A stretch of DNA of 64,000 nt from Variovorax ginsengisoli (GCF_030486595.1 NZ_JAUJZH010000032.1:1-64000); one strand, 5' to 3'. Positions 17,202 through 26,516 are shown, numbered from the stretch's first letter. A program made the numbers and translations. Notes: a model not told the origin generated them from the letters alone.

Positions 17202-18611
17202 ATGAGCAACCCCAACGACCACGAGCCGCAAGGCAAGCACCAGTCGAGGAAGGCCGCCGCCAGCGGCTGGATCGGCTCGGCGCTCGAGTACTACGACTTC
17301 TTCATCTACGCCACCGCGGCGTCGCTGATCTTCCCGCAGATCTTCTTTCCCTCGGGCAATCCGAGGATCGCGATCATCGCCTCGCTCGCGACCTACGGCG
17401 TGGGTTACGTGGCGCGGCCGATCGGCGCCTTCGTGCTCGGCCACTGGGGCGACACGCGCGGGCGCAAGCACGTGCTGCTGGTCTGCATGTTCCTGATGGG
17501 CTTCTCGACCATCGCCGTCGGGCTGCTGCCGACCTACGCCCAGGTCGGCCTGCTGGCACCGGCGCTGCTGGTGGTGCTGCGCCTGATCCAGGGCTTCGCG
17601 GTGGCCGGCGAGATCGCCGGCGCCAGCTCGATGATCCTCGAGCATGCGCCGTTCGGGCGCCGCGGCTTCTTCGCCAGCTTCAGCCTGCAGGGCGTCCAGG
17701 CCGGGCAGATCCTGGCGGCCGCCGTGTTCCTTCCGCTCGCGCACTTCATGCCCGAGGAGGCCTTCCTGTCGTGGGGCTGGCGCATTCCGTTCCTGCTGAG
17801 CTTCATCGTGATCGTGGCCGGCTACATCATCCGCCGCGAAGTCGACGAGACGCCGGCCTTCGCCGAGGTCGACAAGGCGCATGCGGCACCCAAGGCGCCG
17901 ATCATCGAGGCCTTCACCAACAGCTGGCGCGACATGCTCCGCGTGGTCTGCGCGGCCCTGATGAACGTCATCCCGGTGGTGGCCACGGTGTTCGGTGCCG
18001 CCTACGCGGTGCAGCCGGCCTACGGCATCGGCTTCCAGAAGGACATCTACCTGTGGATCCCGGTGCTCGGCAACATCCTGGCCGTGATCGTGATCCCGAT
18101 CGTCGGCAACTTGTCCGACAAGGTCGGACGCAAGCCGCCGATCGTGATCGGTGCGCTCGGCGCCGGCCTGCTGTCCTTCGGCTACCTCTACGCGATCAGC
18201 ATCCACAACGTGCCGCTGGCGATCGTCATGTCGCTGCTGATGTGGGGCATCGTGTACCAGGGCTACAACGCCGTGTTCCCGAGCTTCTACCCGGAGCTGT
18301 TCCCGACCCGCACCCGCTGCTCGGCGATGGCCATCTCGCAGAACATCGGCACCACCATCACGGCCCTGCTGCCGGCGCTGTTCGTCGCCGTCGCGCCGCC
18401 CGGCGCGGCCAACATCCCGCTGACCATCGGCGCGCTGACCTTCGGCATCACCATCATCTCGGCGCTGGCGGTGCTGAGCGCCCGCGAAACCTACCGGGTC
18501 CACTTGAACGACCTCGGCAACGCCGATGCGGTGCCGGTCCCGAAGCCCGACTACGAGCGCATGCGGGCCCAGACGCTGGCCGATGCCAAGCTGGCCAGGG
18601 CCGCGGCCTGA
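17202..18611 (+). CDS. MHS-family MFS transporter (organic-acid:proton symporter)
   Basis: 469 residues from ATG 17202 with AAGGAGAG upstream. The metabolite:proton symporter hallmarks are present: SGWIGSALEYYDFFIYATAA in helix 1, the RPIGAFVLGHWGDTRGRKHVL loop between helices 2 and 3 (split here only for description), the INLQGFAVAGEIAGASSM-like segment in helix 4-5 and twelve helices in all. The group includes shikimate (ShiA), alpha-ketoglutarate and benzoate-type permeases. Together with the IclR neighbour this suggests uptake of a hydroaromatic or aromatic acid. Confidence 0.85.
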   Translation: MSNPNDHEPQGKHQSRKAAASGWIGSALEYYDFFIYATAASLIFPQIFFPSGNPRIAIIASLATYGVGYVARPIGAFVLGHWGDTRGRKHVLLVCMFLMGFSTIAVGLLPTYAQVGLLAPALLVVLRLIQGFAVAGEIAGASSMILEHAPFGRRGFFASFSLQGVQAGQILAAAVFLPLAHFMPEEAFLSWGWRIPFLLSFIVIVAGYIIRREVDETPAFAEVDKAHAAPKAPIIEAFTNSWRDMLRVVCAALMNVIPVVATVFGAAYAVQPAYGIGFQKDIYLWIPVLGNILAVIVIPIVGNLSDKVGRKPPIVIGALGAGLLSFGYLYAISIHNVPLAIVMSLLMWGIVYQGYNAVFPSFYPELFPTRTRCSAMAISQNIGTTITALLPALFVAVAPPGAANIPLTIGALTFGITIISALAVLSARETYRVHLNDLGNADAVPVPKPDYERMRAQTLADAKLARAAA

Positions 18612-18708
18612 GATCGGCCGCGCACGGAAAGTCCCGGACCGGCCCAGGGGGTTTTTGAGAGCCGGCGACAGGCGCATACTGGCGCGCCATCGCCTGCAGG
18701 AGCTCGCC

Positions 18709-20115
18709 ATGCTCGAATCGCTGCGAACCGATCCCACTTTCCACGCCTCGCCGCGGCTGGCGATGGAGGCCGAAGCCGAGCGCATCGCCTACACCGCGCT
18801 GCTGTCGCCCGATGCCTCCCGGCCGGATGCGCTGGCGGTGGTGGATGTCGACCCCGCTTCAGCCACCTATGGCCGCGTGCTGCACCGGCTGGACATGCCG
18901 AACCGGGGCGACGAATTCCATCACTTCGGCTGGAACGCCTGCAGCTCGGTGCTGTCGCCGATGTCCGGCCATGCGTTCCTGAAGCGGCGCTACCTGGTCA
19001 TCCCGGGCATCCGGTCGTCGCGCATCTACGTGGTCGACACGCAGCCCGATCCCGTGCGGCCGACCATCGCCCGCGTGATCGAGCCGGAGGAGGTGCTGCG
19101 CAAGACCGGCTACTCGCGGCCCCACACGGTGCATTGCGGCCCCGAGGGGCTGTACATCAGCACCCTCGGCGGCGCCGGCGCCGACGGGTGCGAGGGGCCA
19201 CCGGGCGTGTTCCTGATGGACTGCGAGAGCTTCGAGGTCCTCGGCAAGTGGGAGATCGAGCGCGGGCCGCAGAAGCTGCACTACGACTTCTGGTGGAACC
19301 TGCCGCGCGACTACATGGTGTCGAGCGAGTGGGGCCTGCCGCCGCAGTTCGAGGGCGGGATCGTGGCCGAAGACCTGCTGGCCAACCGCTACGGGCACCA
19401 GCTCCACTTCTGGGACCTGCGCGGGCGCCGCCATGTCCAGAGCATCGACCTGGGCGCCAACCACCAGATGGCGCTGGAAGTGCGGCCGGCGCACGAGCCG
19501 ACGCGCGAATACGGCTTCGTCGGGGTGGTGGTCGACACCACCAACCTCGAGGCCTCGATCTGGACCTGGTGGCGCGAGGGCGGCAAGTTCCAGGCGAAGA
19601 AGACGGCGGTGATCCCGCCCGAGCCGGCCGATGCGGCGCTGCTGCCGCCGCTGCTGAAGGGCTTCGGCGCCGTGCCGCCGCTGGTCAGCGACATCGACCT
19701 GTCGCTGGACGACCGCTTCCTCTACGTGGCCTGCTGGGGCACCGGCGAGCTGCGCCAGTACGAGGTGTCCGACCCGATGAACCCGCGCCTGGCCGGCAGC
19801 GTGCACGTCGGCGGCATCGCGCGGCGCACGCCGCACCCGAACGGAACGGTTTTCGGCGGCGGACCGCAGATGACCGAGATCAGCCGCGACGGCAAGCGCG
19901 TCTATTTCACCAACTCGCTCTACAGCCGCTGGGACGCCCAGTTCTATCCCGACGGCGTGCCGGGCCGGCAGGCTTTGTGCCACGTCGGTGCCGACGGAGG
20001 ACTCACGCTGGACCCGGGCTTCCTGGTCGATTTCGGCAACGACTACGGTGCCCACCAGATCCGGCTGCAGGGGGGCGACTGCTCGACCGATTCCTTCTGC
20101 TATTCGTCGGCCTGA
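18709..20115 (+). CDS. Selenium-binding protein SBP56 family (probable methanethiol oxidase)
   Basis: 468 residues with the conserved SBP56 beta-propeller features: DEFHHFGWNACSS near residue 65, SRPHTVHCGPEGLYISTLGG with the key Cys near 145, a KLHYDFWWNLPRDYMVSSEW segment, and the GGGPQMTEISRDGKRVYFTN stretch near the C-terminus. Bacterial and human members oxidise methanethiol to formaldehyde, hydrogen sulfide and hydrogen peroxide. No signal peptide is present, so this copy is cytoplasmic, and the copper-chaperone genes seen in some bacterial mto operons are absent. A membrane protein gene follows after 20 bases. Confidence 0.85.
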   Translation: MLESLRTDPTFHASPRLAMEAEAERIAYTALLSPDASRPDALAVVDVDPASATYGRVLHRLDMPNRGDEFHHFGWNACSSVLSPMSGHAFLKRRYLVIPGIRSSRIYVVDTQPDPVRPTIARVIEPEEVLRKTGYSRPHTVHCGPEGLYISTLGGAGADGCEGPPGVFLMDCESFEVLGKWEIERGPQKLHYDFWWNLPRDYMVSSEWGLPPQFEGGIVAEDLLANRYGHQLHFWDLRGRRHVQSIDLGANHQMALEVRPAHEPTREYGFVGVVVDTTNLEASIWTWWREGGKFQAKKTAVIPPEPADAALLPPLLKGFGAVPPLVSDIDLSLDDRFLYVACWGTGELRQYEVSDPMNPRLAGSVHVGGIARRTPHPNGTVFGGGPQMTEISRDGKRVYFTNSLYSRWDAQFYPDGVPGRQALCHVGADGGLTLDPGFLVDFGNDYGAHQIRLQGGDCSTDSFCYSSA

Positions 20116-20135
20116 ATCGAGGCCTCCGAGTCGCC

Positions 20136-20810
20136 GTGAGCCCCCTCGCTGCAGCCTCGCTCTGGGCCGGCGTGGTGGCGATCGGCCTCTACCATGGACT
20201 GAATCCCGCGATGGGCTGGCCCCTGGCCGTGGCCAATGGCCTCGAGCGCCAGCGCGGCGCGGCCGTCTTCGCCACCTGGCTGCCGCTGGGGGCGGGCCAC
20301 CTGCTGGCGATGGCGCTGGTGCTGCTGCCCTTCGCGCTGCTGGCGAACCTGCTGCCTTGGGGCCGCGAGATCCGCATCGGCGTCGGCCTGCTGGTGCTGG
20401 TCTTCGGCGCCTGGCGCCTGGTCCGGCCGGGCCGCCACCGGTGGAGCCGGCGCCTTCGGCCGACACAGCTGACCCTGTGGTCCTTCCTGATGGCCAGTGC
20501 GCACGGCGCCGGGCTGATGCTGCTGCCGATCCTGGTGGGGCTGTGCGGCGTCCCGGCGGACCCGGCGCTCGATCCGCCGTCCATCCTGGCCCTGATGCGC
20601 GCGAGCGCCGCCACGGCGGTCGCGGTGTCGCTGGTCCACTCGGCCGCGATGATCGGTTCGGGGCTCTGCGTCGCCTGGCTGGTCTACCGCTACCTGGGCC
20701 TGAAGGCGCTGCGCAGCGCCTGGCTCGACCTGGACACGCTCTGGTCGGCCGGCCTGATGCTGTCGGGGGCGGCGGCCATCGCCACCGCGTGGGGCGGGGC
20801 GGGGCATTGA
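20136..20810 (+). CDS. Membrane protein of unknown function downstream of SBP56 gene
   Basis: 224 residues from GTG 20136. About six hydrophobic helices are visible, with an Arg-rich cytoplasmic loop (WRLVRPGRHRWSRRLRP) near the middle. Helix 1 carries LYHGLNPAMGW around residues 18-27, reminiscent of the HGLD-type first-helix motif of nickel/cobalt and HupE/UreH-like permeases, and a second His segment, SAHGAGLMLLPILVG, lies in the second half. The fold assignment is a guess; no family is firmly recognised. Its position suggests co-transcription with the methanethiol oxidase gene. Confidence 0.6.
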   Translation: MSPLAAASLWAGVVAIGLYHGLNPAMGWPLAVANGLERQRGAAVFATWLPLGAGHLLAMALVLLPFALLANLLPWGREIRIGVGLLVLVFGAWRLVRPGRHRWSRRLRPTQLTLWSFLMASAHGAGLMLLPILVGLCGVPADPALDPPSILALMRASAATAVAVSLVHSAAMIGSGLCVAWLVYRYLGLKALRSAWLDLDTLWSAGLMLSGAAAIATAWGGAGH

Positions 20811-20819
20811 CGACAAGGC

Positions 20820-21602
20820 TCAGAGCAGCCCGCGCATCGCCTGCGCCGTCTCGCGCAGCACCGGCAGCACCCGCGCCACGGCGTCTTCGCTGCCTTCGTG
20901 GCCCATCGGCATCGTGATGTTGAGCGCCCCCACGAGGTCGCCGTGGCGGTCGCGCAGCGGCACCGCGATGCCGCGCGAGTTAAGGTCCAGCTGCTGCTCC
21001 GACAGCGCCCAGCCCTGGGCCCGGATGCGCGCCAGCTCAAGCTTCATGCGCTCCTTGCTGGCGATGGTGTGCGGCGTGAAGACCGCGAGCTCATGGGTGT
21101 CGAGCCAGTGGCTGCGCTCCGCGTCGCTGCGCAGGGCGATCATCAGCATGCCCGAGGCCGTGACCTGGGCCGGGACCCGCGCGCCCAGCACGTAGCCGGT
21201 GCTCATGCTGCGGTTCGGCCCGTTGCGCGCGATGTAGACCACCTCGTCGCCGTCCATCACGCTCAGGTAGGCGATCTCGTGCGTGCCTGCCGCCACGCGC
21301 TGCAGGAAGGGCTGGACGATGCGCGGCAGCCGCGCCGATTCGAGGTAGGACTGGCCCAGCCGCAGCACCCGCGGCGTCAGCCAGAACAGCTTGCCGTCGC
21401 CGGCCACGTAGCCCATGTGCTGCAAGGTCAGCAGGTAGCGCCGGGCCGCGGTCCGCGTCATGCCGGTGCGCTGGCCGGCCTCGCTCGCCGTCATGCGCGG
21501 GTGCGCGTCGTCAAAGGCCTCGATGACGGCCACGCCGCGTTCCAGGCCGGCGATCCAGTCGCGTTTGTCGAGCTCGGGCGGGGTGGCGTCGTCGGTGGTC
21601 AT
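20820..21602 (-). CDS. IclR-family transcriptional regulator of the shikimate-type operon
   Basis: 260 residues: winged-helix domain at residues ~15-75 (IAGLERGVAVIEAFDD, TASEAGQRTGMTRTAARRYL) and a C-terminal effector domain. It is closely similar in layout to the IclR protein at 16261-17040. It is divergent from the large catabolic operon that begins at 21768, with two inverted repeats in the 165-base gap. Inference: it controls that operon in response to shikimate, quinate or a related acid, as PcaR, QsuR and similar IclR proteins do. Confidence 0.87.
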   Translation of the reverse strand: MTTDDATPPELDKRDWIAGLERGVAVIEAFDDAHPRMTASEAGQRTGMTRTAARRYLLTLQHMGYVAGDGKLFWLTPRVLRLGQSYLESARLPRIVQPFLQRVAAGTHEIAYLSVMDGDEVVYIARNGPNRSMSTGYVLGARVPAQVTASGMLMIALRSDAERSHWLDTHELAVFTPHTIASKERMKLELARIRAQGWALSEQQLDLNSRGIAVPLRDRHGDLVGALNITMPMGHEGSEDAVARVLPVLRETAQAMRGLL

Positions 21603-21634
21603 CGTTCGCGGGGAAACCCTGAATGCGTGCGATT

Positions 21635-21654
21635 ATCGAACATTTGCGTTCGAT
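21635..21654. promoter_or_regulatory. Inverted repeat, candidate IclR operator 1
   Basis: ATCGAAC-N6-GTTCGAT has perfect 7-bp arms and lies 33 bases upstream of the IclR start codon in the divergent intergenic region. Size and symmetry fit an IclR-type operator; binding is inferred. Confidence 0.5.
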
Positions 21655-21721
21655 GATCGATTTCTGCGTGACGGACGAACGCTCGCGCCGGGGCGGCGGC
21701 GGCCTACATTAGCGCCGCTTC

Positions 21722-21744
21722 TTCGAAATCGCGCGATATTCGAA
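21722..21744. promoter_or_regulatory. Inverted repeat, candidate IclR operator 2
   Basis: TTCGAA and TTCGAA flank the palindrome ATCGCGCGAT, with one unpaired base, 24 bases before the first operon ATG. It shares the TTCGAA element with the first repeat (ATCGAAC/GTTCGAT), suggesting two sites for one regulator across the divergent promoters. Confidence 0.4.
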
Positions 21745-21767
21745 CAATTTGAAGCGAGACACCATCC

Positions 21768-22691
21768 ATGTTCCCCTCCATCGTCGGCAGCACCTCCGTC
21801 TACCTGCTCCCCGGTGACCCGGTCACGAACGTCCGCCTGCCGCGGATGTTCAACGCGGTCTTCGAGCGCTGCGGCATCGATGCCGTGATGGTGCCGGTCC
21901 AGGTGGCCAAGCGCGACCTGGCGGTGTTCGTCAAGGCCGCCTTCCTGGCCAAGAACGTGCGCGGCATGGCGATCGCGCCACCGCACAAGCCGCTGCTGGT
22001 GGACCTGCTCGACGGCTGCGGCCTGTTCGGCCGCGTGGCCGGCTCGGTCAACGTGGTGCGGCGCATCGCCAACGGCGAACTCGAGGGCGACCTGTTCGAC
22101 GGCGAGGGCCTGCTCGGCGCGCTCGACCACTACAACATCCCGTTCCGCGGCAAGCGCGTGCTGATCCTCGGCGCCGGCGTCAGCGCGGCGGCGATCGGCG
22201 TCGCGCTGGCCGAGGGCGGCACGGTCAACGGCGCCGAGCACATCGCCTTCCACGACATCGTGGCCGGCAAGGCGGCCGGCGTCGCGGCCCAGCTCGACGC
22301 CTTCTTCGATGCCACCACGGTGGCGGTCGACAGCAGCGACCCGGCCGGCTACGACCTGGTGGTCAATGCGACGGCGCTCGGGCTCAAGCCCGACGACCCG
22401 CTGCCGGTCGACGTCGCCCGCATGGAACCGCATGCGGCGCTGTTCGACATCCTGCTGCGCAACCAGCCGACGCCGCTGGTGCGCGCCGCCCGCGAGCGCG
22501 GCCTCCATGCCCAGGCCGGCTTCGAGATGCTGGTGCAGCAGATGCCGCACTACTTCGAGTTCTTCGGCCACCGCGACGCCGCCCATGCGCTGCGCCACGA
22601 TGCCGATTTCCTGCGCGAGCTGATCTACCCCCCGGCCATGGCCGACGAGATCCGCCACCCCCTGCGCTACCACTCGGCGAGCGTGGCCTGA
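21768..22691 (+). CDS. Shikimate dehydrogenase-like oxidoreductase (paralogue 1)
   Basis: 307 residues with the AroE fold. The catalytic pair is present: Lys74 in APPHKPLL and Asp111 in GDLFDGEG. The nucleotide motif is VLILGAGVSAAAIGVAL near residue 130, and VVNATALGL near 200. The N-terminal substrate loop reads GDPVTNVRLP (16-25) where classical AroE has GNPIAHSKSP, so both serines that hold the shikimate carboxylate are missing. It therefore may oxidise a related polyol acid or ester rather than shikimate. First gene of the catabolic operon; the permease follows after 44 bases. Confidence 0.82.
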   Translation: MFPSIVGSTSVYLLPGDPVTNVRLPRMFNAVFERCGIDAVMVPVQVAKRDLAVFVKAAFLAKNVRGMAIAPPHKPLLVDLLDGCGLFGRVAGSVNVVRRIANGELEGDLFDGEGLLGALDHYNIPFRGKRVLILGAGVSAAAIGVALAEGGTVNGAEHIAFHDIVAGKAAGVAAQLDAFFDATTVAVDSSDPAGYDLVVNATALGLKPDDPLPVDVARMEPHAALFDILLRNQPTPLVRAARERGLHAQAGFEMLVQQMPHYFEFFGHRDAAHALRHDADFLRELIYPPAMADEIRHPLRYHSASVA

Positions 22692-22735
22692 GCCAGCGCC
22701 CGACCATTCCAGCACTTCCCAAGGAGACAAGCACG

Positions 22736-24085
22736 ATGGCCATCACCCTCAACGCGGCGGACGCGCGCGCGACGCAGCCGGAGCCCGAAGGGCTCAAGAC
22801 GCCGCGCAAGGCCGCCTTCGCGAGCTGGATCGGCAGCGCGGTCGAGTACTACGACTTCTTCATCTACGGCACGGCGGCGGCGCTGGTGTTCGGCAAGATC
22901 TTCTTTCCGTCGATCGACCCGAAGCTGGCCACCGTGGCCGCCTTCGCGACCTTCGGCGTCGGCTACATCACGCGTCCGATCGGCGCCTTCTTCATGGGCC
23001 ACGTGGGCGACAAGTTCGGCCGCAAGAAGGTGCTGACCTTCACCTTGCTGCTGATGGGCATCTCGACCTTCCTGATCGGCCTGCTGCCGACCTACAACCA
23101 GGTCGGCATGGCGGCGCCGATCATGCTGGTCATCCTGCGCCTGCTGCAGGGACTGTCGGCGGCCGGCGAGCAGGCCGGGGCCAACTCGATGACGCTCGAA
23201 CATGCACCGGCGCACCGGCGCGCGTTCTACACCAGCTTCACCTTGAGCGGCACCCAGATGGGCTTCATCCTGGCGACCATCGTGTTCCTGCCGATCTCGG
23301 CCCTGCCCGAGGACCAGCTGCTCTCGTGGGGCTGGCGTATTCCGTTCTTCCTGAGCGCGATCGTGGTGGCGGTGGGTTTCTGGGTCCGCCGCACGCTGCC
23401 CGAGACACCGGCCTTCAAGGAAGAGGCCGATGCCAAGGAGACCGTCAAGCTGCCCGCGGCCGTTCTGTTCCGCGACCACACGCCGGCCGTGCTGCGCGTG
23501 ATCTTCGGCGCCCTGGTGTCGGTGGTGAGCACCATCTTCGGACTCTTCGTGCTGTCCTACGCGGTCAACACCGTGCACATCCCGCGCGCCACCATGCTGA
23601 CGCTGCTGGTCTGCAGCAACGTGGTGGCGCTGGCCGCGATCCCGCTGTGGGCGATCCTGGCCGACCGGATCGGCCGCCGGCCGGTCTTCATCTTCGGCGC
23701 GCTGGGCTGCGCGGTGCTGATCTGGCCGACCTTGTGGGCCATCAGCCGCGGCGACCTGACGCTGATCTTCATCTTCGGCCTGCTCACCTCGGGGATCGTC
23801 TACAGCGCCTCGAACGCGATCTGGCCCTCGCTCTACGGCGAGATGTTCGACACCCGCGTGCGCCTCTCGGGCATGGCCATCGGCACCCAGATCGGCTTCG
23901 CGCTCGGCGGCTTCGCGCCCACCATCAGCGCCGCGATCATGGGCGAAGGCCCGAACGGCTGGATGCCGGTGGCCGCCCTGGTGACGGCGTCCTGCGTGAT
24001 CGCAGCGATCTCGATCTTGACGGCGCGCGAGACCTACAAGGTGCCGATGCACGAACTCGGCAAGAACGCGAGGGCCTTCGCCTGA
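22736..24085 (+). CDS. MHS-family MFS transporter (shikimate/quinate-type permease)
   Basis: 449 residues from ATG 22736 with AAGGAGAC upstream. The family signatures are SWIGSAVEYYDFFIYGTAAA in helix 1 and RPIGAFFMGHVGDKFGRKK in the loop between helices 2 and 3; twelve helices follow. It parallels the MHS permease at 17202 but the two differ throughout. Its place inside an operon with shikimate-type dehydrogenases and dehydroshikimate dehydratase suggests import of the pathway substrate. Its stop overlaps the esterase start (TGATG). Confidence 0.87.
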   Translation: MAITLNAADARATQPEPEGLKTPRKAAFASWIGSAVEYYDFFIYGTAAALVFGKIFFPSIDPKLATVAAFATFGVGYITRPIGAFFMGHVGDKFGRKKVLTFTLLLMGISTFLIGLLPTYNQVGMAAPIMLVILRLLQGLSAAGEQAGANSMTLEHAPAHRRAFYTSFTLSGTQMGFILATIVFLPISALPEDQLLSWGWRIPFFLSAIVVAVGFWVRRTLPETPAFKEEADAKETVKLPAAVLFRDHTPAVLRVIFGALVSVVSTIFGLFVLSYAVNTVHIPRATMLTLLVCSNVVALAAIPLWAILADRIGRRPVFIFGALGCAVLIWPTLWAISRGDLTLIFIFGLLTSGIVYSASNAIWPSLYGEMFDTRVRLSGMAIGTQIGFALGGFAPTISAAIMGEGPNGWMPVAALVTASCVIAAISILTARETYKVPMHELGKNARAFA

Positions 24086-25599
24086 TGCGCCACGATCCGC
24101 AACAGCCGATGCCGTCGCTGGCCGCCGCGCCCGTGCCCGGCGCCGAGACGGTGCGCGTCGACGGCGGCCTGCTGGCCGGCGTGCGCGACGCCGCCACCGG
24201 CGTGCGGGCCTACCTGGGCGTGCCCTTCGCGGCGCCGCCGGTGGGCGACCTGCGCTGGCGCCCGCCGGCGCCCGTGGTGCCCTGGGACGGCGTGCGCCGG
24301 GCCGACCGCTTCGCGCCGCAGTGCGTGCAGCCGGGCCGTGCCGCCGATTCGGTCTACGCGGAATTCTCGGGCGTGCAGCCGATGAGCGAGGACTGCCTCT
24401 GCCTGAACCTGTGGACCCCCGCGGCAGCGGCCGACGAGGCGCTGCCGGTCATGGTCTGGATCCATGGCGGTGCCTTCCAGCAGGGCTCGGCCGCCAACCC
24501 GGTCTTCGTGCGCGGCGATCTCGCCCGGCAGGGCGTGGTGCTGGTCACGATCAACTACCGCCTCGGGCCCTTCGGCTTCATGGCGCATCCGGAACTGAGC
24601 GCGGAGGCGGGCGGCAGCTCGGGCAACTACGGCCTGCTCGACATGGCGGCGGCCCTGCGCTGGGTCCAGCGCAATGTCGCGGCCTTCGGCGGCGACCCCG
24701 CCAAGGTCACGGTGTTCGGGCAGTCCGCCGGCGGCCACGGGGTCGTGGCCCTGATGGCCTCGCCCGAGGCGCGCGGCCTGTTCAGGCACGCCATCGCGCA
24801 GAGCTTCGGCATCAGCCCGACCGAGGACCTGGCGGCCGGCGAAGCGCAGGGGCTGGCCTTCGCGGACGGCGACGCCATCGCCTCGCTGCGCGCGTTGACC
24901 GCGGAGCAGCTGCTGCAGCGCTACCTGGCGCAGGGCACGCGCTTCATGCCGATCGTCGACGGCCGCTTCCTGACCCGCACCCTGGCCGAGACCTTCGGCG
25001 CCGGCGAGCAGCAGGCCGTGCCCTTTCTCACCGGCTGGAACCGCGACGAAGGCACGGCCTTCCCGGCGGCGGCCAGTGCCGAGGCATTCCGGGCCCAGCT
25101 GAAGCGGCGCTTCGGCGAGCGCGCCGGCGAGGCTGAAGCCTTCTACCCCGCCAACGACGACGCCCAGGCGGCGGCGTCGAGCCGGGCGCTGTTCGGCGAC
25201 GGCCTCTTCGCCGGCGGCGTGCATGCGGCCGCGCGTGCCCAGGCCCTGCGGGCGCCGACCTATGTCTATCACTTCGCGCACCTGCAGCCCTTCCGGCCGG
25301 GCCAGCGCTATCGCGAGGCCGATCCGGCCATGGCGCTCGGCGTCTTCCACAGCTCGGAGTACCCGTACGTCTTCGGCACCACGCGCGAACTCACGCGCGA
25401 CTGGGGGGCCGAGGACGACCGCATGACAGCCCTCATGCAGGGCTGCTGGATCCGGTTCGCCAAGACCGGGAACCCCAACGGCGAGGGCCTGCCGCACTGG
25501 CCCTTGTTCGATCACGGCCGGCCCACCGTGCTGGAGCTCAAGCCCGAGCCCGAACTCGTCGATGTGCCCCGGCGCGCCCAGCTGCGCTTCGTGGCCTGA
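24085..25599 (+). CDS. Type-B carboxylesterase
   Basis: 504 residues from ATG 24085. The alpha/beta-hydrolase family signatures are SEDCLCLNLWTP (near 105), the oxyanion hole WIHGGAFQQGS (near 130), the nucleophile elbow FGQSAGGHG (Ser near 215), an acid in WNRDEGTAF and the catalytic His in VFHSSEYPYVFG (near 425). No signal peptide, so it is cytoplasmic. In this operon it plausibly hydrolyses an ester of a hydroaromatic acid (for example a chlorogenate- or shikimate-type ester) after uptake. The substrate is inference from context only. Confidence 0.87.
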   Translation: MRHDPQQPMPSLAAAPVPGAETVRVDGGLLAGVRDAATGVRAYLGVPFAAPPVGDLRWRPPAPVVPWDGVRRADRFAPQCVQPGRAADSVYAEFSGVQPMSEDCLCLNLWTPAAAADEALPVMVWIHGGAFQQGSAANPVFVRGDLARQGVVLVTINYRLGPFGFMAHPELSAEAGGSSGNYGLLDMAAALRWVQRNVAAFGGDPAKVTVFGQSAGGHGVVALMASPEARGLFRHAIAQSFGISPTEDLAAGEAQGLAFADGDAIASLRALTAEQLLQRYLAQGTRFMPIVDGRFLTRTLAETFGAGEQQAVPFLTGWNRDEGTAFPAAASAEAFRAQLKRRFGERAGEAEAFYPANDDAQAAASSRALFGDGLFAGGVHAAARAQALRAPTYVYHFAHLQPFRPGQRYREADPAMALGVFHSSEYPYVFGTTRELTRDWGAEDDRMTALMQGCWIRFAKTGNPNGEGLPHWPLFDHGRPTVLELKPEPELVDVPRRAQLRFVA

Positions 25600-25628
25600 C
25601 AACCGAATCTTCCGAACCAGGGACTGCC

Positions 25629-26516
25629 ATGGCCATCGCCCTCGACCGCTTCGGCTTCAACACTGTCACGATGGGCGGCGAGCTCGGCCACAAGCTCGAA
25701 TGCATGAAGGCGGCCGGCTTCGCCGGCGTCGAGCTGTGGGCGCGCGACCTGATCAACCATCCGGCCGGGGTCGAGAAGGCGGCTCAGCTCGTGAAGCAGA
25801 GCGGGCTGAAGGTCACCGATTTCCAGCCGCTGCGCGACTTCGAGTGCGCGCCCGACGCGATGCGCCCGCACCGGCTCGAGATGGCGCGCGAGCAGCTGCG
25901 CCAGATGGCGCTGGTCGACACCGACCTGCTGCTGTGCTGCTCGACCACCTCGCCGCTGGCGATCGACGATCCGGAGCGCGCCGCCGAGGACCTGCGCACG
26001 CTCGCCACGCTGGCGACGCCGCTGGGCATCCGCATCTGCTACGAGGCGCTTTCGTGGGGCCGCCACGTGAACCGCTGGCACCAGGCCTGGGACATCGTGC
26101 GCCGCTGCGACCGCGAGAATGTCGGTCTCAATCTCGACTTCTTCCACATGTCGGTGCATGGCGACGACGGCGCCGAGATGCTGGCGCAACTGGCCGAGGT
26201 GCCGGTCGAGAAGATCTTCCTGGTGCAGCTGGCGGACTACTTCTTCGAGTACAGCGACCGCCAGGCCGACATGATCGAGCTGGCCCGCCACCAGCGCCTG
26301 TTCCCGGGCGAGGGCCTGCACGACGTGCGCGACCTGGTGCAGCTGCTCGAGGACAAGGGCTATCACGGCCACTACACCTTCGAGGTCTTCAACGACGACT
26401 ACGTCAACTCCGACCCGATGGTCATCGGCCAGCGCGCGATGAAGAGCGCGCGCTGGATCAGCGAATCGCATGTGGCTGGCGCGAGGCCGGCCGACCGAAG
26501 GACGACATCCCCATGA
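25629..26516 (+). CDS. 3-Dehydroshikimate dehydratase (QuiC/AsbF-like TIM barrel)
   Basis: 295 residues of the sugar phosphate isomerase/epimerase fold. It has the segments I know from bacterial dehydroshikimate dehydratases: DFQPLRDFE near residue 65, YEALSWGRHVNRWHQAW near 138, LNLDFFHMS near 168, FLVQLAD near 198 and FPGEG near 225. Likely metal ligands are Glu139, Asp170, Gln200 and Glu252. The enzyme dehydrates 3-dehydroshikimate to protocatechuate and so links hydroaromatic acids to the beta-ketoadipate pathway. It lacks the HPPD-like C-terminal domain of longer QuiC proteins. It overlaps the next gene by four bases (ATGA). Confidence 0.82.
   Translation: MAIALDRFGFNTVTMGGELGHKLECMKAAGFAGVELWARDLINHPAGVEKAAQLVKQSGLKVTDFQPLRDFECAPDAMRPHRLEMAREQLRQMALVDTDLLLCCSTTSPLAIDDPERAAEDLRTLATLATPLGIRICYEALSWGRHVNRWHQAWDIVRRCDRENVGLNLDFFHMSVHGDDGAEMLAQLAEVPVEKIFLVQLADYFFEYSDRQADMIELARHQRLFPGEGLHDVRDLVQLLEDKGYHGHYTFEVFNDDYVNSDPMVIGQRAMKSARWISESHVAGARPADRRTTSP

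Noticed and set aside
16261..24085. Tandem duplication of an IclR plus MHS-permease cassette (16261-18611 and 20820-24085)
   Set aside because: The pairs are related in type, but protein sequences and intergenic regions differ widely and an SDH gene intervenes in the second, so they look like old paralogues rather than a recent duplication.
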